Assembly (NCBI GenBank): GCA_026225945.1
Contig: JAMJFZ010003638.1
Location: forward strand, 1 to 64,000
Source of the DNA: Cricetomys ansorgei
Taxonomy: Eukaryota > Chordata > Mammalia > Rodentia > Nesomyidae
Reading direction: 5' to 3'
DNA: 64,000 bases
Both the position numbers and the translations under genes were made by a program. The notes under the pieces were generated by a model that saw only the letters and a list, made by a program, of their open reading frames with translations, was not told where the DNA came from and made no database searches. Of this stretch, positions 33,241 through 44,461 are shown piece by piece; position 1 is the stretch's first letter, and each line of letters begins with the position of its first letter.

Positions 33241-33684
33241 ACTGGGGAGGTAGGGAATGAAGGCATGACAGACACACAGACAAATGCCCAGAAGAGCTGG
33301 GGTCAGGTGGGTGTGTGCTTGCTTTGCTGGAGCAGCACCAACTATACAGCGACTCGGAACCTCAGCACGTTCGGTGTGTGCAGCACAGAGTGGGGAGTCA
33401 GCTAGGCTGGGCAGGAGGTCTCTGGAGACGGCCAGTCTCTGGTTGTAGTTATCTGGGAGGAGGAAACTGTGCTTAATAGTTTTTGCACTGCCAGCATTGC
33501 GCAAGGACCAGAGGAAGGTTTCTGCCAACTCCAAGCCTAACCTGGAGAAGACTTTGTAAATTCCCATGGGTGTGAGGTATTGGTTCTTGTCCCTCGCAGC
33601 TTCAGGTCTTTCATTCATGCCTTCCATCCTCTCTGAGCTGGTGTTTGTGTATGGGGGTGGGGGTAAGGGTCAAATCCCACTCTT
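33241..33684. other. Unique sequence, no feature recognised
   Basis: No recognisable feature; the minus frame 33238-33627 has no known product. Confidence 0.35.
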
Positions 33685-34030
33685 CCGCACGTGGACACCC
33701 AGTTATATAGATCTCGGTGTCATTTAATGGACAGAATAGCCTTTCCTAATTGTGTGTCCTTGCTACCATTGTCAAAAATCGGTTGACCATAAATGTGTGA
33801 ATTGTTTTCCTTGGACCCTCCCCACCCCTCCCCTCCCCTCTCCCCCGCCCCCTTCTCTCCTCCTCTCCTGATTTCTTCTCATCTATGTCTATTTTACTTG
33901 ATTTTGGATTTCATTAGAATGACATCTTCCACTTTGTACTTTTTTGTTCCAGGTCACTTTCTCTATTTAGCCTTCTGTGGCTTTGCTCTGAATTTCAGGA
34001 TTGCTTGTCTATCTCTGTAAGTAAACATAA
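33685..34030 (+). repeat. Old L1 fragment (ORF2/3' region)
   Basis: CACCCAGTTATATAGATCTC, TGTCAAAAATCGGTTGACCA, TAAATGTGTGAATTG and, further right, GAATTTCAGGATTGCTTGTC, TATCTCTGTAA follow the L1 3'-ORF2 order (AAAATCAATTGACCATAAATGTG ... AATTTTAGGATTG). A CCCTCCCC patch (33820-33860) interrupts it. Frames are broken; this is a dead copy. Confidence 0.7.
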
Positions 34031-34124
34031 TATTCATAAAGTGTATATTGAACCTGTAAATTTGAGTAGTACGCCAATCGTAACCCTAACAGTAAGTTAA
34101 TAGCTCAGCTTTATAGGTACATTA

Positions 34125-34300
34125 GAGACGGGTGGGCCTAAGTTCAGATTCTAATGTTGGGCGTTTACTTGCTGTACAACCCTACCTTAACCTTACTGAC
34201 TTTCTGTTTCTGTAGATTAAAATAGAGTAACGAAACCCTCTGTGGAAAGTGGACCTGATATATGTAAGTACAACCATTAACATATCCCACGTGCTCACAA
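34125..34300 (+). repeat. MIR SINE (diverged)
   Basis: GTTCAGATTCTAATG, TTACTTGCTGTACAACCCTA, CCTTAACCTTACTGACTTTC, TTTCTGTAGATTAAAATAG and GACCTGATATATG follow MIR order at low identity. Confidence 0.5.
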
Positions 34301-34367
34301 ATAATTGCCTTATTTTCAATGGCTCTGACTAGTGTTCAGATTTTCGATGAAAAACAATTAAATCAAG

Positions 34368-34700
34368 AAGAACTGGGTAGAGGGCTCAGTCAGTTAGGTG
34401 TTCGCCATGCAAGAGAGGGACCCGAGCTGGAATCCCAGCACTCATGTAAGACAGCCAGGCGTGGCAGTACACACCTGTAATCCCAGCACTGAGAAGGTAG
34501 AGACAGGAGGGTCCTGGGGGCTTTCTGGCTGGCTAGCGTGGCTGAACCAGCAAGTGTCAGGTCCGGTGAGAGACTGAGTCTCAGAAAACAGAGAGAGATT
34601 AAGGAAGATAGCCGACATCAACCTCTGGCCTCTACATGCACATGCACACACATGTGCATACACGTACATGAGTATTTTCATGTACACACGCACATCATTT
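34368..34700 (+). repeat. B4-type SINE (tRNA + B1-like)
   Basis: A tRNA-like head (AGAGGGCTCAGTCAGTTAGG, GAGCTGGAATCCCAGC) is followed by a B1-like unit (CCAGGCGTGGCAGTACACAC, CTGTAATCCCAGCACTGAGA), then GAGAGACTGAGTCTCAGAAA, and TCAACCTCTGGCCTCTACAT. The composite is typical of B4/RSINE elements. Confidence 0.8.
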
Positions 34701-35500
34701 AAATGAGATATGTTTAGTGATGGCAAACATCAGCTTAACCCTCAAGGTGAAATCTCTGAGGATGGTCACCATGAGGACAGCAAAAGCAACCTCTGTTGAA
34801 CTGTTTTCATAACTTCCACCCAAAACACAGCTCTCTGGACAGGATCCAGAACCGAGCCCTTAGGGGGTAATAAAGTAAGCAGCCAGCTGTTGTCTGCATA
34901 GCTGTGGTTAATCTCTCAGCCACACCCCTTTGGACATTCCTCTGCTGAGAAGCAGAAAAACACAGGAGTCGTGTCGCATCAGCCTCGGCGTTAGTGCTTC
35001 TGACCCCAGGACTCTGGGGGCGGCTCACGTTCCAGGCAACCTGGCTTCCCACATGGCTGTGTCCAGGCCCGTTAATCTGACAGGAGGGCTGGCTTGCAGA
35101 ATTACTGCTTTCTCTATAAAGGTGGTGTACTGAGGAGGAAGGGGGTGGGGAGGGGGAGAAAAGTGAAAATGCCCTTGAAAGCAGGAAGTGTTTGTTCTAA
35201 GCCTGTCACGTGGCTCAAACTACCGATCAGATGACATTGCTGATAACCATTAGGGGTTCCCAGAATACCTTTGGCAATCTTAGACTGGCTGTGAGGTCTG
35301 GACCTTTGCCGTTTCATAAGAGCACAGATAAAAACATTCTGATCAGAGAATATTAGCAAAGAATAGACGAGAGATTTTTTCTTCCATTTGAGTCTTTTTT
35401 ACTTTATGGTAGAAGCCAATTGGAAAAAATCTCCCAAATTAACACAATACTGGCTGGAGAATACCACATATTTTTCTGGCATCTGAATAGGAATGCTGCC
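34701..35500. other. Unique sequence flanking the minisatellite
   Basis: Nothing recognised. Confidence 0.35.
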
Positions 35501-35947
35501 AGATCCCTCAGGAGCGCATTGCCAGCTACCGGATCCCTCAGGAGCCCACAGCTGGCTACCGGATCCCTCAGGAGCCCACAGCTGGCTACTGGATCCCTCA
35601 GGAGCCCACAGCTGGCTACCAGATCCCTCAGGAGCGCACAGCTGTCTACCAGATCCCACAGGAGCGTACGGATCCCTCAGGAGCGCACAGCTGTCTACCG
35701 GATCCCACAGGAGCGCACAGCTGTCTACCAGATCCCACAGGAGCGTACGGATCCCTCAGGAGCGCACAGCTGGCTACCAGATCCCACAGGAGCGCACAGT
35801 TGGCTACCAGATCCCACAGGAGCATACGGATCCCTCAGGAGCGCACAGCTGGCTACCAGATCCCACAGGAGCGCACAGCTGGCTACCAGATCCCACAGGA
35901 GCGCACAGCTGGCTACCAGATCCCACAGGAGCGCACAGCTGTATCCA
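35501..35947. repeat. 30-bp GGATCC minisatellite with 79-bp super-repeat
   Basis: Sixteen tandem units starting RGATCCCWCAGGAGCG and ending AGCTGKCTACC. Thirteen are 29-30 bp; three (35651, 35730, 35809) are 19 bp because 11 bp are lost at the end. The order 19-30-30 repeats three times at exactly 79-bp spacing. Full units are multiples of 3, so long open frames (plus 35420-36118; two minus frames) arise, but the 19-bp units shift frame and no protein is recognisable. Confidence 0.97.
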
Positions 35948-36111
35948 GTGGAGAACTTCTGGGAAGCCCAGGCCTTGGACACAGTCTCCATGTACTGCTT
36001 CCCGGGAGCAGTGAGCTTCTCCCACAGGGCACTGTCTCCCTCAGTATCCCACCCCCTACACACAGCACACACTACCCACAGTGCACCTGTGCCCTACAAC
36101 ACAGTGTCCCA

Positions 36112-36335
36112 AGCTTGAGCAGCCATGGAAGCATCAGAGGCTTATTAAAACTCAGGTTGCTGGGCTCCCGCCTCTCCACCCCTCAAATCCTTAGTTCTGG
36201 GCTGAATCTGAGAATTCTAAAATTCTGCATTTCAATCAAGTTCTAAAAAAAAAAAAAAAGAAAGAAAGAAAAGAAAAAAAAAGCTTCTCTGTTGGTCTTG
36301 GGCCCAGACTTCGATAAGCCCTGCTTTAAACTCAT
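36112..36335 (-). repeat. MER3-like hAT element (reverse) with A-rich expansion
   Basis: GGCTTATTAAAACTCAGGTT then GCTGGGCTCCCGCC, TCTGAGAATTCTAAAATTCT, GCATTTCAATCAAGTTCT, then an A15 plus GAAA-repeat insertion (36244-36283), then GGTCTTGGGCCCAGACTTCG. This follows the MER3 order; the simple repeat splits it. Confidence 0.6.
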
Positions 36336-37094
36336 GCACACACTGGCAAGTTGTGGAGCAAATTAATGAGCAACGAAGGCAGATGGGCAGATCCCAGGCC
36401 TCCTTAGTGCTCTCTCTAACACCAAGGCTAATGTTTTTGCTCTCTAAGCCTACTACAGCAACCTACACTTCCTATAAGAAAAGTCTATTTTTCCGCCATT
36501 TGAAGTCAGTCTTTCTCACCCCGCGGGCCGCATTTTCTATGACAATTATCTCAGTCTCCTCGCTGATTCCAGGGCACACACAGTCCTCAACTGTGACGGT
36601 GCCAGAAGCTCTCTGGATTCAGTGTGCTCTCCAGATGGACAGACTGAGGAGCCAGGCTCTTCACTGCCGTCTCTGCTCTGAAAAGTCCAGCATTTCATCT
36701 GAACATCAAACGCAGGCTGGGATTGAAATTCAAAAAGGGTTTGCGCAGAGGAAGTGGTTCCCAGGCTCTTCAAGCTTGAGAAGCTGGTCCTGGGCCATTG
36801 GAGATCCGAGGCTTCACCTGGAGAGCCTGCTGCTGCGTGCCCGTCTTTTGGCCCTAGTGTGAGCATTTTCCCCCAAACTGGGCCACTCCTCACGCTCCAT
36901 AACTGCGTAACAGCAGGTCCTGTCAACCGTGGTTGTTCCCCAGCTGTCTGGAGACATGTTTCATAGACTCAGGTTCTCTCGCAGATCATTTTAACAATTA
37001 ATTATATCTTGCCATCACAATGGAGCTACTTATTGTCATAGATGGGGTAGAAAAAGAGGGAGAAATCCTTCACTTTATTTCCCTAAAAGTAGCA
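36336..37094. other. Unassigned sequence
   Basis: A 169-codon plus frame (36353-36862) overlaps a minus frame (36546-36926); neither is recognised. At 36917-36963 there is weak likeness to a MER20-type fragment (CTGTCTGGAGACATGTTT). Confidence 0.3.
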
Positions 37095-37160
37095 TAATTA
37101 TGGCTGGAGTGTAGTTCAGTGGTAGAGAACTTGCCTAACAGGGACAAGGCAAATGCGTGC
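37095..37160 (+). repeat. ID/B4 head fragment
   Basis: TTATGGCTGGAGTGTAGTTC then AGTGGTAGAGAACTTGCCTA is an ID-like tRNA head. It ends within about 60 bp. Confidence 0.6.
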
Positions 37161-37241
37161 AAATAATAATTGTTGATTTTAACATTTTTCTCTGTTGGCT
37201 TTTCAGTTCAGAGTCCATGTTCAGGATCACTTTTTTATGTG

Positions 37242-37272
<31 letters not shown>

Positions 37273-37312
37273 ATATATATATTATTCATACACACACATA
37301 TAATATATATAT
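37242..37312. repeat. (TA)n microsatellite, interrupted
   Basis: Two TA blocks split by TATTAT, then CATACACACACATA and more TA. Confidence 0.93.
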
Positions 37313-37806
37313 GTCCTCGGCAAAACATACCAAAGGAAAGACTTTAGGGACTGTTTACAACATTGCCCAGCCAATTCACCTGCAAAGAATAATTTCTGGG
37401 GTACAGAAAATTCTCAACTATTAAGATACCAGAAAGCTTCTATTTCTGTTTAAACAAATGATTTTTATAAAATAGAACTGAACTGTTTTAAAAGCAGTTC
37501 TAAAAGAAAATGTGCGGTGATGCAGACTGTCCCCTAAACTGATTTTAGGAATCTGCCATTTTCATTTAAAGGATGAGTATTTCCTTATTTTCCAGTGAGA
37601 ACGTAAACTCTTCTAAGTGCCCAATTTGTTAAAACAAAACAACAACAAAACACCCTCGCTTCTTTTGATTCTTCTTAAGTTTGTGACAACCTGGGACTCA
37701 GAATCGAAGATGAAATGATGACAATGCTCAGCCCTCTGAAGGACAGCATTGTGTTCAGGATGAGGCTCCAAACTTTTCCTGATCAGCTGTTTAAAAAAAT
37801 CAGGCG
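37313..37806. other. AT-rich unique sequence
   Basis: No repeat or gene recognised. Confidence 0.35.
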
Positions 37807-38035
37807 ACGGGGCTGGAGAGTTGGCTCAGCGGTTAAGAGCACCGGCTGCGCCTGCAGAAGACCCAGGGTTCAATTCCCAGAGCCCACATGGTGGCTCACA
37901 TGCCTCTGTAACTCCAGTTCCAGGATTGGAAACCCTCTTCTGGCTGCCTCAGGCACCAGGCACACACGTGGTACACACACGTCCATGCAGGCAAAATAGT
38001 CACACACATAAAATCAAAAATTATAAAAACAAAAC
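37807..38035 (+). repeat. B2 SINE
   Basis: GGGGCTGGAGAGTTGGCTCA, GGTTCAATTCCCAGAGCCCA, CATGGTGGCTCACATGCC, CTCCAGTTCCAGGATTGG, ACACATAAAATC. Forward and near full length. Confidence 0.95.
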
Positions 38036-38463
38036 AGACCAGACAGTTAAAAACTGACCTTGAGTGAGATAATTCAGTCTGAAATAAAATCACCTCTGAG
38101 GCCTGCGCCTGGTGAGTCTCCATCACACTATCACCAGGCTGTGAACGTGTGTCCATTTCCTTAGGAGCAGCAGACCCCAGAGTGGGAGTGTTCTCTACTT
38201 CTGCAGAGAGGTTCCCGGGGATTGTGAATGTGTCTGGACTTGGCCTTCTCCACACAGATGAATGATCCTTCTTCTTCAAATTACCTTTAAATAGAGTGGG
38301 CAGAGGGTAATTTACATTCCCAGTGAGGGCTGGCTCCAAGTGCTTCTGCCACTGTTAGCACTGGTGGGGAGGGGCTGGCGTCACACAGGCTGAAGTAGCC
38401 ACTGTTAAGTCAGATGTTAAAACTGCAAACACTGATCACTGATTTAGTGGGAAAAACAGGAAG

Positions 38464-38466
<3 letters not shown>
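38036..38466. other. Unique sequence, no feature recognised
   Basis: A minus frame (37896-38339) overlaps the SINE and has no recognised product. Confidence 0.35.
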
Positions 38467-38467
<1 letters not shown>

Positions 38468-38508
<41 letters not shown>

Positions 38509-38533
38509 GTCTCTCTGTCTCTGTCTCTCTCTC
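38468..38533. repeat. (CT)n microsatellite
   Basis: About 17 CT units then CTGTCTCTGTCTCT variants, abutting the 3' (left) end of a reversed B1. Confidence 0.95.
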
Positions 38534-38685
38534 GCTTTTGAGACAGGGTTACTCTGTTGTAACTCTGGCTGTCCTGGAACTCACTCTGTAGACCAGGCTG
38601 GCCTTGAACTCAGGGAGATCTACCTGCCTCTGCCTCCTGAGTGCTGGGATTAAAGGCATGTGCCACCACCACTCAGCAAAAACTT
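38534..38685 (-). repeat. B1 SINE (reverse)
   Basis: TTTTGAGACAGGGTTACTCT, TTGTAACTCTGGCTGTCCTG, CAGGCTGGCCTTGAACTC, TGGGATTAAAGGCATGTGCC. It carries the TTGTAAC variant. Confidence 0.95.
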
Positions 38686-38727
38686 ATCTCTTAATAATTT
38701 AAAAAAACACCACAGATGCATTTTGAA

Positions 38728-38938
38728 AACTATCATTTCTTTATTTGTGTTTGTGTGCCTGGGTGTATGTATGTGCACTGTAGGCCTGCAGTGCCCTCAG
38801 AAGCCAGAAGAGGGCATCAGATCCCCTAGAACTAGAGTTACAGATGGTTGTGAGCAACCGTGTGGGTCCTGGGATCTGAACCCAGGTCCTCAGGATGAGC
38901 AGCTAGTACTCTGAACCACTGATCCACCTCTTCAGACC
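38728..38938 (-). repeat. B3/B2 SINE (reverse)
   Basis: TTTCTTTATTTGTGTTTGTG, GAAGCCAGAAGAGGGCATCA, AGAACTAGAGTTACAGATGG, AACCACTGATCCACCTCTTC. Reversed, ending in the tRNA head. Confidence 0.92.
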
Positions 38939-39179
38939 CTTGAAAACATTTAAAAAAATGAAATTCATTAGTGGGTAGATACCTATGTAAGCATGCTCAC
39001 TCACTCAAAGCATGAAATGAATATGCACCACCTGAGCCAAGAGCTGCAGGATCAAAAGTCCTATTAGAACCTTGTCATCACCTGGACCCTGAACCAAAGG
39101 TGTTCTGACATGCACAGGGTCTAACACAGCTCGTTCCAGGGATGTGGCGTAAGTGCAACAAAGAACGTCAGATGTGGGG

Positions 39180-39400
39180 ACTTTACTGCAGAGATTGATT
39201 GCTTTGCAGCTCTAAAGTCTAGAAGTTCAAGATCAAAGTGTAATCCCTGAGACAGCAGTCCCCTTACCACGTGGGCAGGTTGGTTTGTCCTCAGGTTTTG
39301 AAGGAAAATCCACCCTATGCTTCCTCTTAGCTCCTGGCAGTTGTCCAGCAGTCTTTGGTGCCCCTTCTTGTCTCCACCAGAAGTGGGGCTGTCTTAGAGC
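39180..39400. repeat. Possible ancient mammalian repeat fragment
   Basis: AGTCTAGAAGTTCAAGATCA then TCCTCAGGTTTTGAAGGAAA and GCTTCCTCTTAGCTCCTGGC recall a widespread old mammalian LTR segment (TAGAAGTCCAAGATCAAGG ... CTAGCTTCTGGTGG). Weak and family uncertain. Confidence 0.35.
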
Positions 39401-39954
39401 TAAGAGTGAGAGGAAGCTGGCCTGGAACCCCGGATTTTCTCATCCTGAGAGCAGTAGGTGTTCGGCTGCTCCTCACCTTAGCCCTGGCCAGAACCCAGCT
39501 AGATATTCAATACTGTCTGCTTCACAGAAGCAAAGGAATGCGGCTTGGTTGGTGCTTACCTGCGCTGTAGCTCGGCACATAGGGAGCTCCACATGCAGTG
39601 AGACTACTCCTAGTACCCTTGCCTTAACCAACGAATCCCATGACCCTGTCCTGCTTGCATCCTATAAATGTACCCTAACCCTCAAAGTGAAAGAGAACGC
39701 CCATGGGACAGCTGTCTCTTGAGTTCCTGCGCTCCTCGGCTGACGGGGTTCTGACCAAAGACAGCTGGATATTCGCCGAAGGACCACACCACCCAGGCTG
39801 CATTCCCACATGACTTTCGTACTACGCCTCGCCGCATGGAATCCTCCCATGTCTGTGTGCAAGTGTGCTGCTGCTTCTTATGAGGACATCAGTCACTGGC
39901 TCCACCCCAACCAGTGCACTGGTCAAGTGTCACTTGAGCAAGTATCTGAGAAAA
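39401..39954. other. Unique sequence, no feature recognised
   Basis: Open frames on both strands (plus 39285-39722) with no known product. Confidence 0.35.
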
Positions 39955-40305
39955 ATAGCATTATATTTTTGCTCACTGTCTCAGAGGCTTCAGTCCTTCC
40001 CTTGGCACCCCTGCTTCTGGGCCTGTGATGAGGCACAGCATCATGGCATTGGGAATTTATGGCAGAGGCTGCTCACCTCATGACAGGCAGGAGGCTGTAG
40101 AGTGGCTATACTAGTGGGCTTTCTGTTTCCCTCCTTCTATTCCACCTAGCCCCCCAACCTATGGATGGGAGGTAGCCACATTCAAGGTGGGTTCTTTCCC
40201 ATGAGGCAATCCTCTCTGAAAGCACCCTCCCACACACCCAAGGGTAGGCTTTTCAATCTAAATGCTTACCAACCCATCCAAGTTGACCATCATCACTAGC
40301 TACCA
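39955..40305 (-). repeat. Rodent interspersed repeat (reverse), diverged
   Basis: The right half matches a rodent repeat I remember: CCAACCTATGGATGGGAGGT, CCACATTCAAGGTGGGTTCT, CACCCTCCCACACACCCAAG, CCCATCCAAGTTGACCATCA. The left half has TTGCTCACTGTCTCAGAGGC, TTCAGTCC. Family name uncertain. Confidence 0.55.
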
Positions 40306-40549
40306 CATCCATCGCTGTGGTTGACACAGCTCCTCTGCAAAGCTGATGGCACACATGATGATGACTTAGAATCATAAACCACAGACCCTTGCAGAACGGC
40401 CAACACACTGCTGACACCCAGCTTCAGCTTCATGCAGTGCACAGATAGGGACAAGCAGCCGCCCTTGGCCCCTTCGACTAGAGCTTTCCCTTGGCTTCCT
40501 GATGCCTCTCCTGGTCTTTTTTTTCTTTTGGTCAGGGGCGGGGGGGGGA

Positions 40550-40717
40550 GGGTTGTTTTGCCTGCATATGCATAGGTGCACTGCATACATACCTAGTGTC
40601 TACAGTGCCCAGAAAATAGCATTTGGATCCCCTGGTGTAATGGACAGTTGTGGGCTGCCATGTGGGAGCTGGGAATCAAGGCCGAGTCCTCGGCAAGGGC
40701 AGCCTTAACCAGCTCCT
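40550..40717 (-). repeat. B3/B2 SINE (reverse)
   Basis: GTTGTTTTGCCTGCATATGC, ATAGGTGCACTGCATAC, TTGGATCCCCTGGTGTAATG, GTGGGCTGCCATGTGGGAGC. A G-run (CGGGGGGGGGAG) lies left of it. Confidence 0.85.
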
Positions 40718-40857
40718 TTTCCTGGTCTTTAAACCAATACTGAAGCAAGGCTGTCACATCATAAGAATGAAGAAACAAACAAAATTGTGCCTATTGAAAA
40801 CTAAATGTAAGTAAATGCATTTCACCAGATTCCCTCATCTGTCATTGTTTGAATTAT

Positions 40858-41025
40858 TCTTTTGTTTGCTTTTTTGGTTTGTTTGTTTGCTCGCTTGCTT
40901 TTGATGGAATCTCACTATGGAGCTCTGGCTGTCCTGGAACTCACTATGTAGGCCAGGCTGGCCTCAAACTCACAGAGACCTACCTGCCTCTGCCTCCCGA
41001 GCGAAAAGGTGTGTATCACAATGCT
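40858..41025 (-). repeat. B1 SINE (reverse, diverged)
   Basis: TTTGTTTGTTTGCTCGCTTG run, GGAATCTCACTATGGAGCTC, CTGTCCTGGAACTCACTATG, CAGGCTGGCCTCAAACTC, GAAAAGGTGTGTATCACAAT. Confidence 0.88.
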
Positions 41026-42771
41026 CCCTCCTGTTTGTATTATTCTTGGATTTAAAACGGCTGCCCTTCAGACCTAGACTTAATTTCCCATCGGTCCAGT
41101 TACTGCTTCCCCTCAATTTCACATCTACTCCAGTTTCCCTGGACAGTGGCGCAATCCAGGTCACATGCAAGGTGAGCTCCCCTGGTGGTTCAAATGGAAC
41201 AGGCTCACATTAGTCTGCTAGTTTGACCTTGCACTAGACTGCGAGCTGGCAGACTCCAGAGGCTCCTGCTGACCTAGTCTACTTTTACACTGGGAGTTCT
41301 CAAACCTTTTTGAATATCTAAAGAGGTTGCAGGGATTTATGCGTGATGTGTAGAATGGAGACTGGTTCTCTCTCGGCTTCCGGTCTCTCTAACCAGCTGT
41401 GCGCTATCTGTCCACCATCAGCAAGCCTTGGAGGTGATGGTGGAGCCTAGTGACTAGCTTTGACTATGACATGTCCCTGAGTAGTCGTTGTTAGCATTTA
41501 TGGGTGCCACTAAAATGAAAACCCTTTCAGTGGGGAGCGCTAGGTGAAAGCAAATAATTCAAACTCCAAACTTCCCTGTCTGTGAAGGAATCTTCTTACA
41601 TTGTCACATCTGGGCTGAAAAAGCAGGTGCCCTGTGAGCTACCACGTCTGGCTTCCAGAGATGGGTCAGAAGCAAACTGGAATGTCACAGCCTGCCTTTT
41701 GCCAAAATGACTGACTACACAAAGGATAGAGAACAGAGGGCAATTTTCTCAAGCAAATGTATTAAAAAACAGAATAAAAAACAACATTGGCAAAATGGCT
41801 TCAGGTGTAAAACATAAATTCTCAGAAATCTGCATACACCCAAAGGCTCCATATTCAATAAGCATGATCAAAAGAAAATTTCCCCAGGGAAATTAATATC
41901 TATTGGTGCTACCTCTGAACCAGTCAGAACTGTTAAAAGATTGCTGATCTGATTCAAAAGCTTTCCTGCGCCCGAATGTGTGTGGCTAGATTATGTGGAG
42001 GGACAATCAATCAATGTCCTGATTTGCTTTATCATGATCAAGTACAGTTTTCAGGATTAATGGGCTTTCTTTATGCACTTTTAACATGCAGAAATACACT
42101 TTATTTTCTGACTGGGTCTTTCATTTGGGTCTAATCAAAGGGACGTAGTGCTTCCCATGACTGGGGTTTTCTGAACCCCATCCGGAAGCGGGGTCTCCTA
42201 TTTTTACATTCAGAGCAACGAGGGCTCCCACAGAGCACTGCTGGCCACAAGCATGCATGTGAACAGCTGGCCCAGCATTCAGAAGTGAAGCAGCCAAAAG
42301 CACAAAGCAGAGCCCAATCAGGAGCGGAATCAAAATGCTCCTTTGCCCGGGCACTGAGCAGTGAAGTCCCATGAGCAGCGAGGGCTATGGTGATCAGGAA
42401 CTCAAAGTCACCCCCATCTCTATGGTGCCTCTCAGAGCCTCCCCTTGGCAACCTGCCCCATCTGGCCTGATCCTCACCAGATGGCCAGCTTCTCTCATCC
42501 AGTGTGGAGGAGGAGTCTCTGGAAGGCCAGATTCCCCCCTGTACTGTGGCATCCCCAGGGCAGATGGACTTAACATGGCTTTTGAATTTAGTTCTGAGGC
42601 CTGATGGGTGACCTCCTCCCTGGTCCTCTACCTTTTCCGGCTCTCTGTGGACTTCAGAGTGTCTGGCTGGGAGCAGTCTAGGGCTAAAGTGTCAAAGGGT
42701 AGCAAGGAGAAGAATCAAAGCCCCAGCTTTGCAGCACTAGAACCAAGGGGTAAAGACTAAGAAGCCCGCAC
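41026..42771. other. Long unique block; AT-rich conserved-looking part 41,740-42,120
   Basis: Little repeat signal. 41,740-42,120 has ATCAATCAATG, TATCATGATC and GGATTAATGGGC motifs. The rest is unremarkable; overlapping frames near 42,120-42,600 are not recognised. Confidence 0.35.
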
Positions 42772-42878
42772 CGTAAATAAAATAAATAAATAAATAAAAT
42801 ATAATATAATATAAATATTATAATATATGTAAGTATAATATATAATAAATATAATGTAAATATAAAAATAAATAAAGG
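42772..42878. repeat. AT-rich simple repeat (AAAT/ATAAT)
   Basis: AAATAAATAAATAAATAAAA followed by ATAATATAATATAAAT and degenerate AT. Confidence 0.95.
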
Positions 42879-43964
42879 CACTCCCATGGGTGCCTGCTTC
42901 CGGGCTGAGGGGATACACAGAGAGCTGGCTACAGATCAAGGTCGACAGGAAAACAGTTTTATGTCAAGTGCCTCCTCCCCGGCCCAACCATACCATACAT
43001 ACATCCCTGCAGTGTTCCACGTTGCAAATCTTTCTAGGCCTCCTAGGAGATGCGTCTGCTCTGTTGTCTGACAGTGATGTCTTGTGTTGTCCTCTCCAGG
43101 GACATCAGCGCACTTGGTCCACGCTTGCTTCTTGGTATTGGTGATTGGTGAGGGAGTGACATCTTCCTGGTGCTCTGCAAGGTCTTTATGTATGATATTT
43201 CACCCATTGATTTCATCTGTACTCCCATACCCAGACCAAAAAACCTCAGAGAGGTCAAGGAATTCACAAGTCACCCCACCAGGTGGGAGCTATTCTGGTT
43301 CACACTGCTTGCTGTGGAGCCTGGGTTTTTTTCCTACTAGTCTCCTGGATACCGGAGGGACCTAGGCAGCACACTGTGCCACACCATGGTGTACCTAATG
43401 AATGGTGGGATAGGTCTCAGCCTCTGAAGAGTCCAAAAAGCACCAAGCCTTGTGTGGGGGAGCCAGTGATGACACCTACTCCTGCTTCTTTCAGCTCAAG
43501 TTACTACTGTTGATATCTTGACTTCCTCCACGAAGCCTTGATTCCCAGCATCCCAGTGTCAAGTCAATAAGTTAAATCTAAGGAGTGTATGTAAAACTGG
43601 TGTGGTTTGGGGAAGGGGCCTGGAGTTAGTAGCTCATCACTGGGAGGGGACTGGGGTCTCCTGGCCATTTGTGATTGGTGCTTTTCCAAACAGTAGAGTG
43701 GGAAGACCCACAAAATTCAGAAGGAAGCCCAGTCTTCTATTTCTGTACATTAAGCAGCACTGCGAGTGAAGAGAGACAGTAAAGACACACCCGTTGGATA
43801 CATGACACAAGGGATAAGAATTTCGAAAGAAATGCCACTTCAAATGCAAAGAGCCAGAAATACATCCCTGCTCTTCTACCCCACGACATGGATTGTCTTC
43901 ATGCTTCTAACTTTCACTTCTGCAGAAAAACAGACCATCGGTGTTTTAAAACTTTCTAATTCTT
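42879..43964. other. Unique sequence, no feature recognised
   Basis: Nothing identified. Confidence 0.35.
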
Positions 43965-44203
43965 TTAAAAGATATTTTATTTGATGTAAATGGGTGTTTT
44001 GCCTGCTTGTCTGTGTACCGTGTGTGCGCAGCATCCCTGGAGGCCAGGAGAGGACACTGGATTCTCTTATATATGGCACACTATGCGTTATACTACTATG
44101 CATTAGACATGATTGTGAGCTGCCAAATGGGTGCTGGGAACAGAACCTGGGTCCTCTGCAAGAGCAGCCAGTGCTCTCAACTGCTGAGCCATCTCTCCAG
44201 AAC
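43965..44203 (-). repeat. B3/B2 SINE (reverse) with internal insertion
   Basis: TTTTAAAAGATATTTTATTT, GGAGGCCAGGAGAGGACACT, GGTGCTGGGAACAGAACCTG, CTGAGCCATCTCTCCAGAAC. An extra segment of about 35 bp (TATGGCACACTATGCG...) replaces the usual ACTGGAGTTACAG block. Confidence 0.9.
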
Positions 44204-44461
44204 CTGAATCCAATTCTTAATTGTTGCAAACATAAGAAATGTAGTTACCAGCCACGCTACATTCTCTAAATGATGTTCTGCCTGTAGGTTTTAGCCCCTT
44301 GACCTTACTATTAATCGTGAAACCAAAGTCAACTGCCCCCTCCCCCCAGGAGGGGCATTTCCCCCATCTCTGCATCAGGACATGGACGTGAAGCAGTGGT
44401 CGCTCTGAGAAGATGGAGCAGTAAAGGGAATTACAGGAAGCTTTCTTGCAGACAGCCTGGC

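Noticed and set aside
35501..35947. CRISPR-like array (regular repeats)
   Set aside because: Units are tandem, without unique spacers, in a rodent genome. It is a minisatellite.
35420..36118. A 232-codon plus-strand frame, with others on both strands, that would encode a decapeptide-repeat protein
   Set aside because: The repeat is a minisatellite whose 30-bp unit keeps any frame open. The 19-bp units shift frame, several frames are open at once, and there is no promoter, splice or family support.
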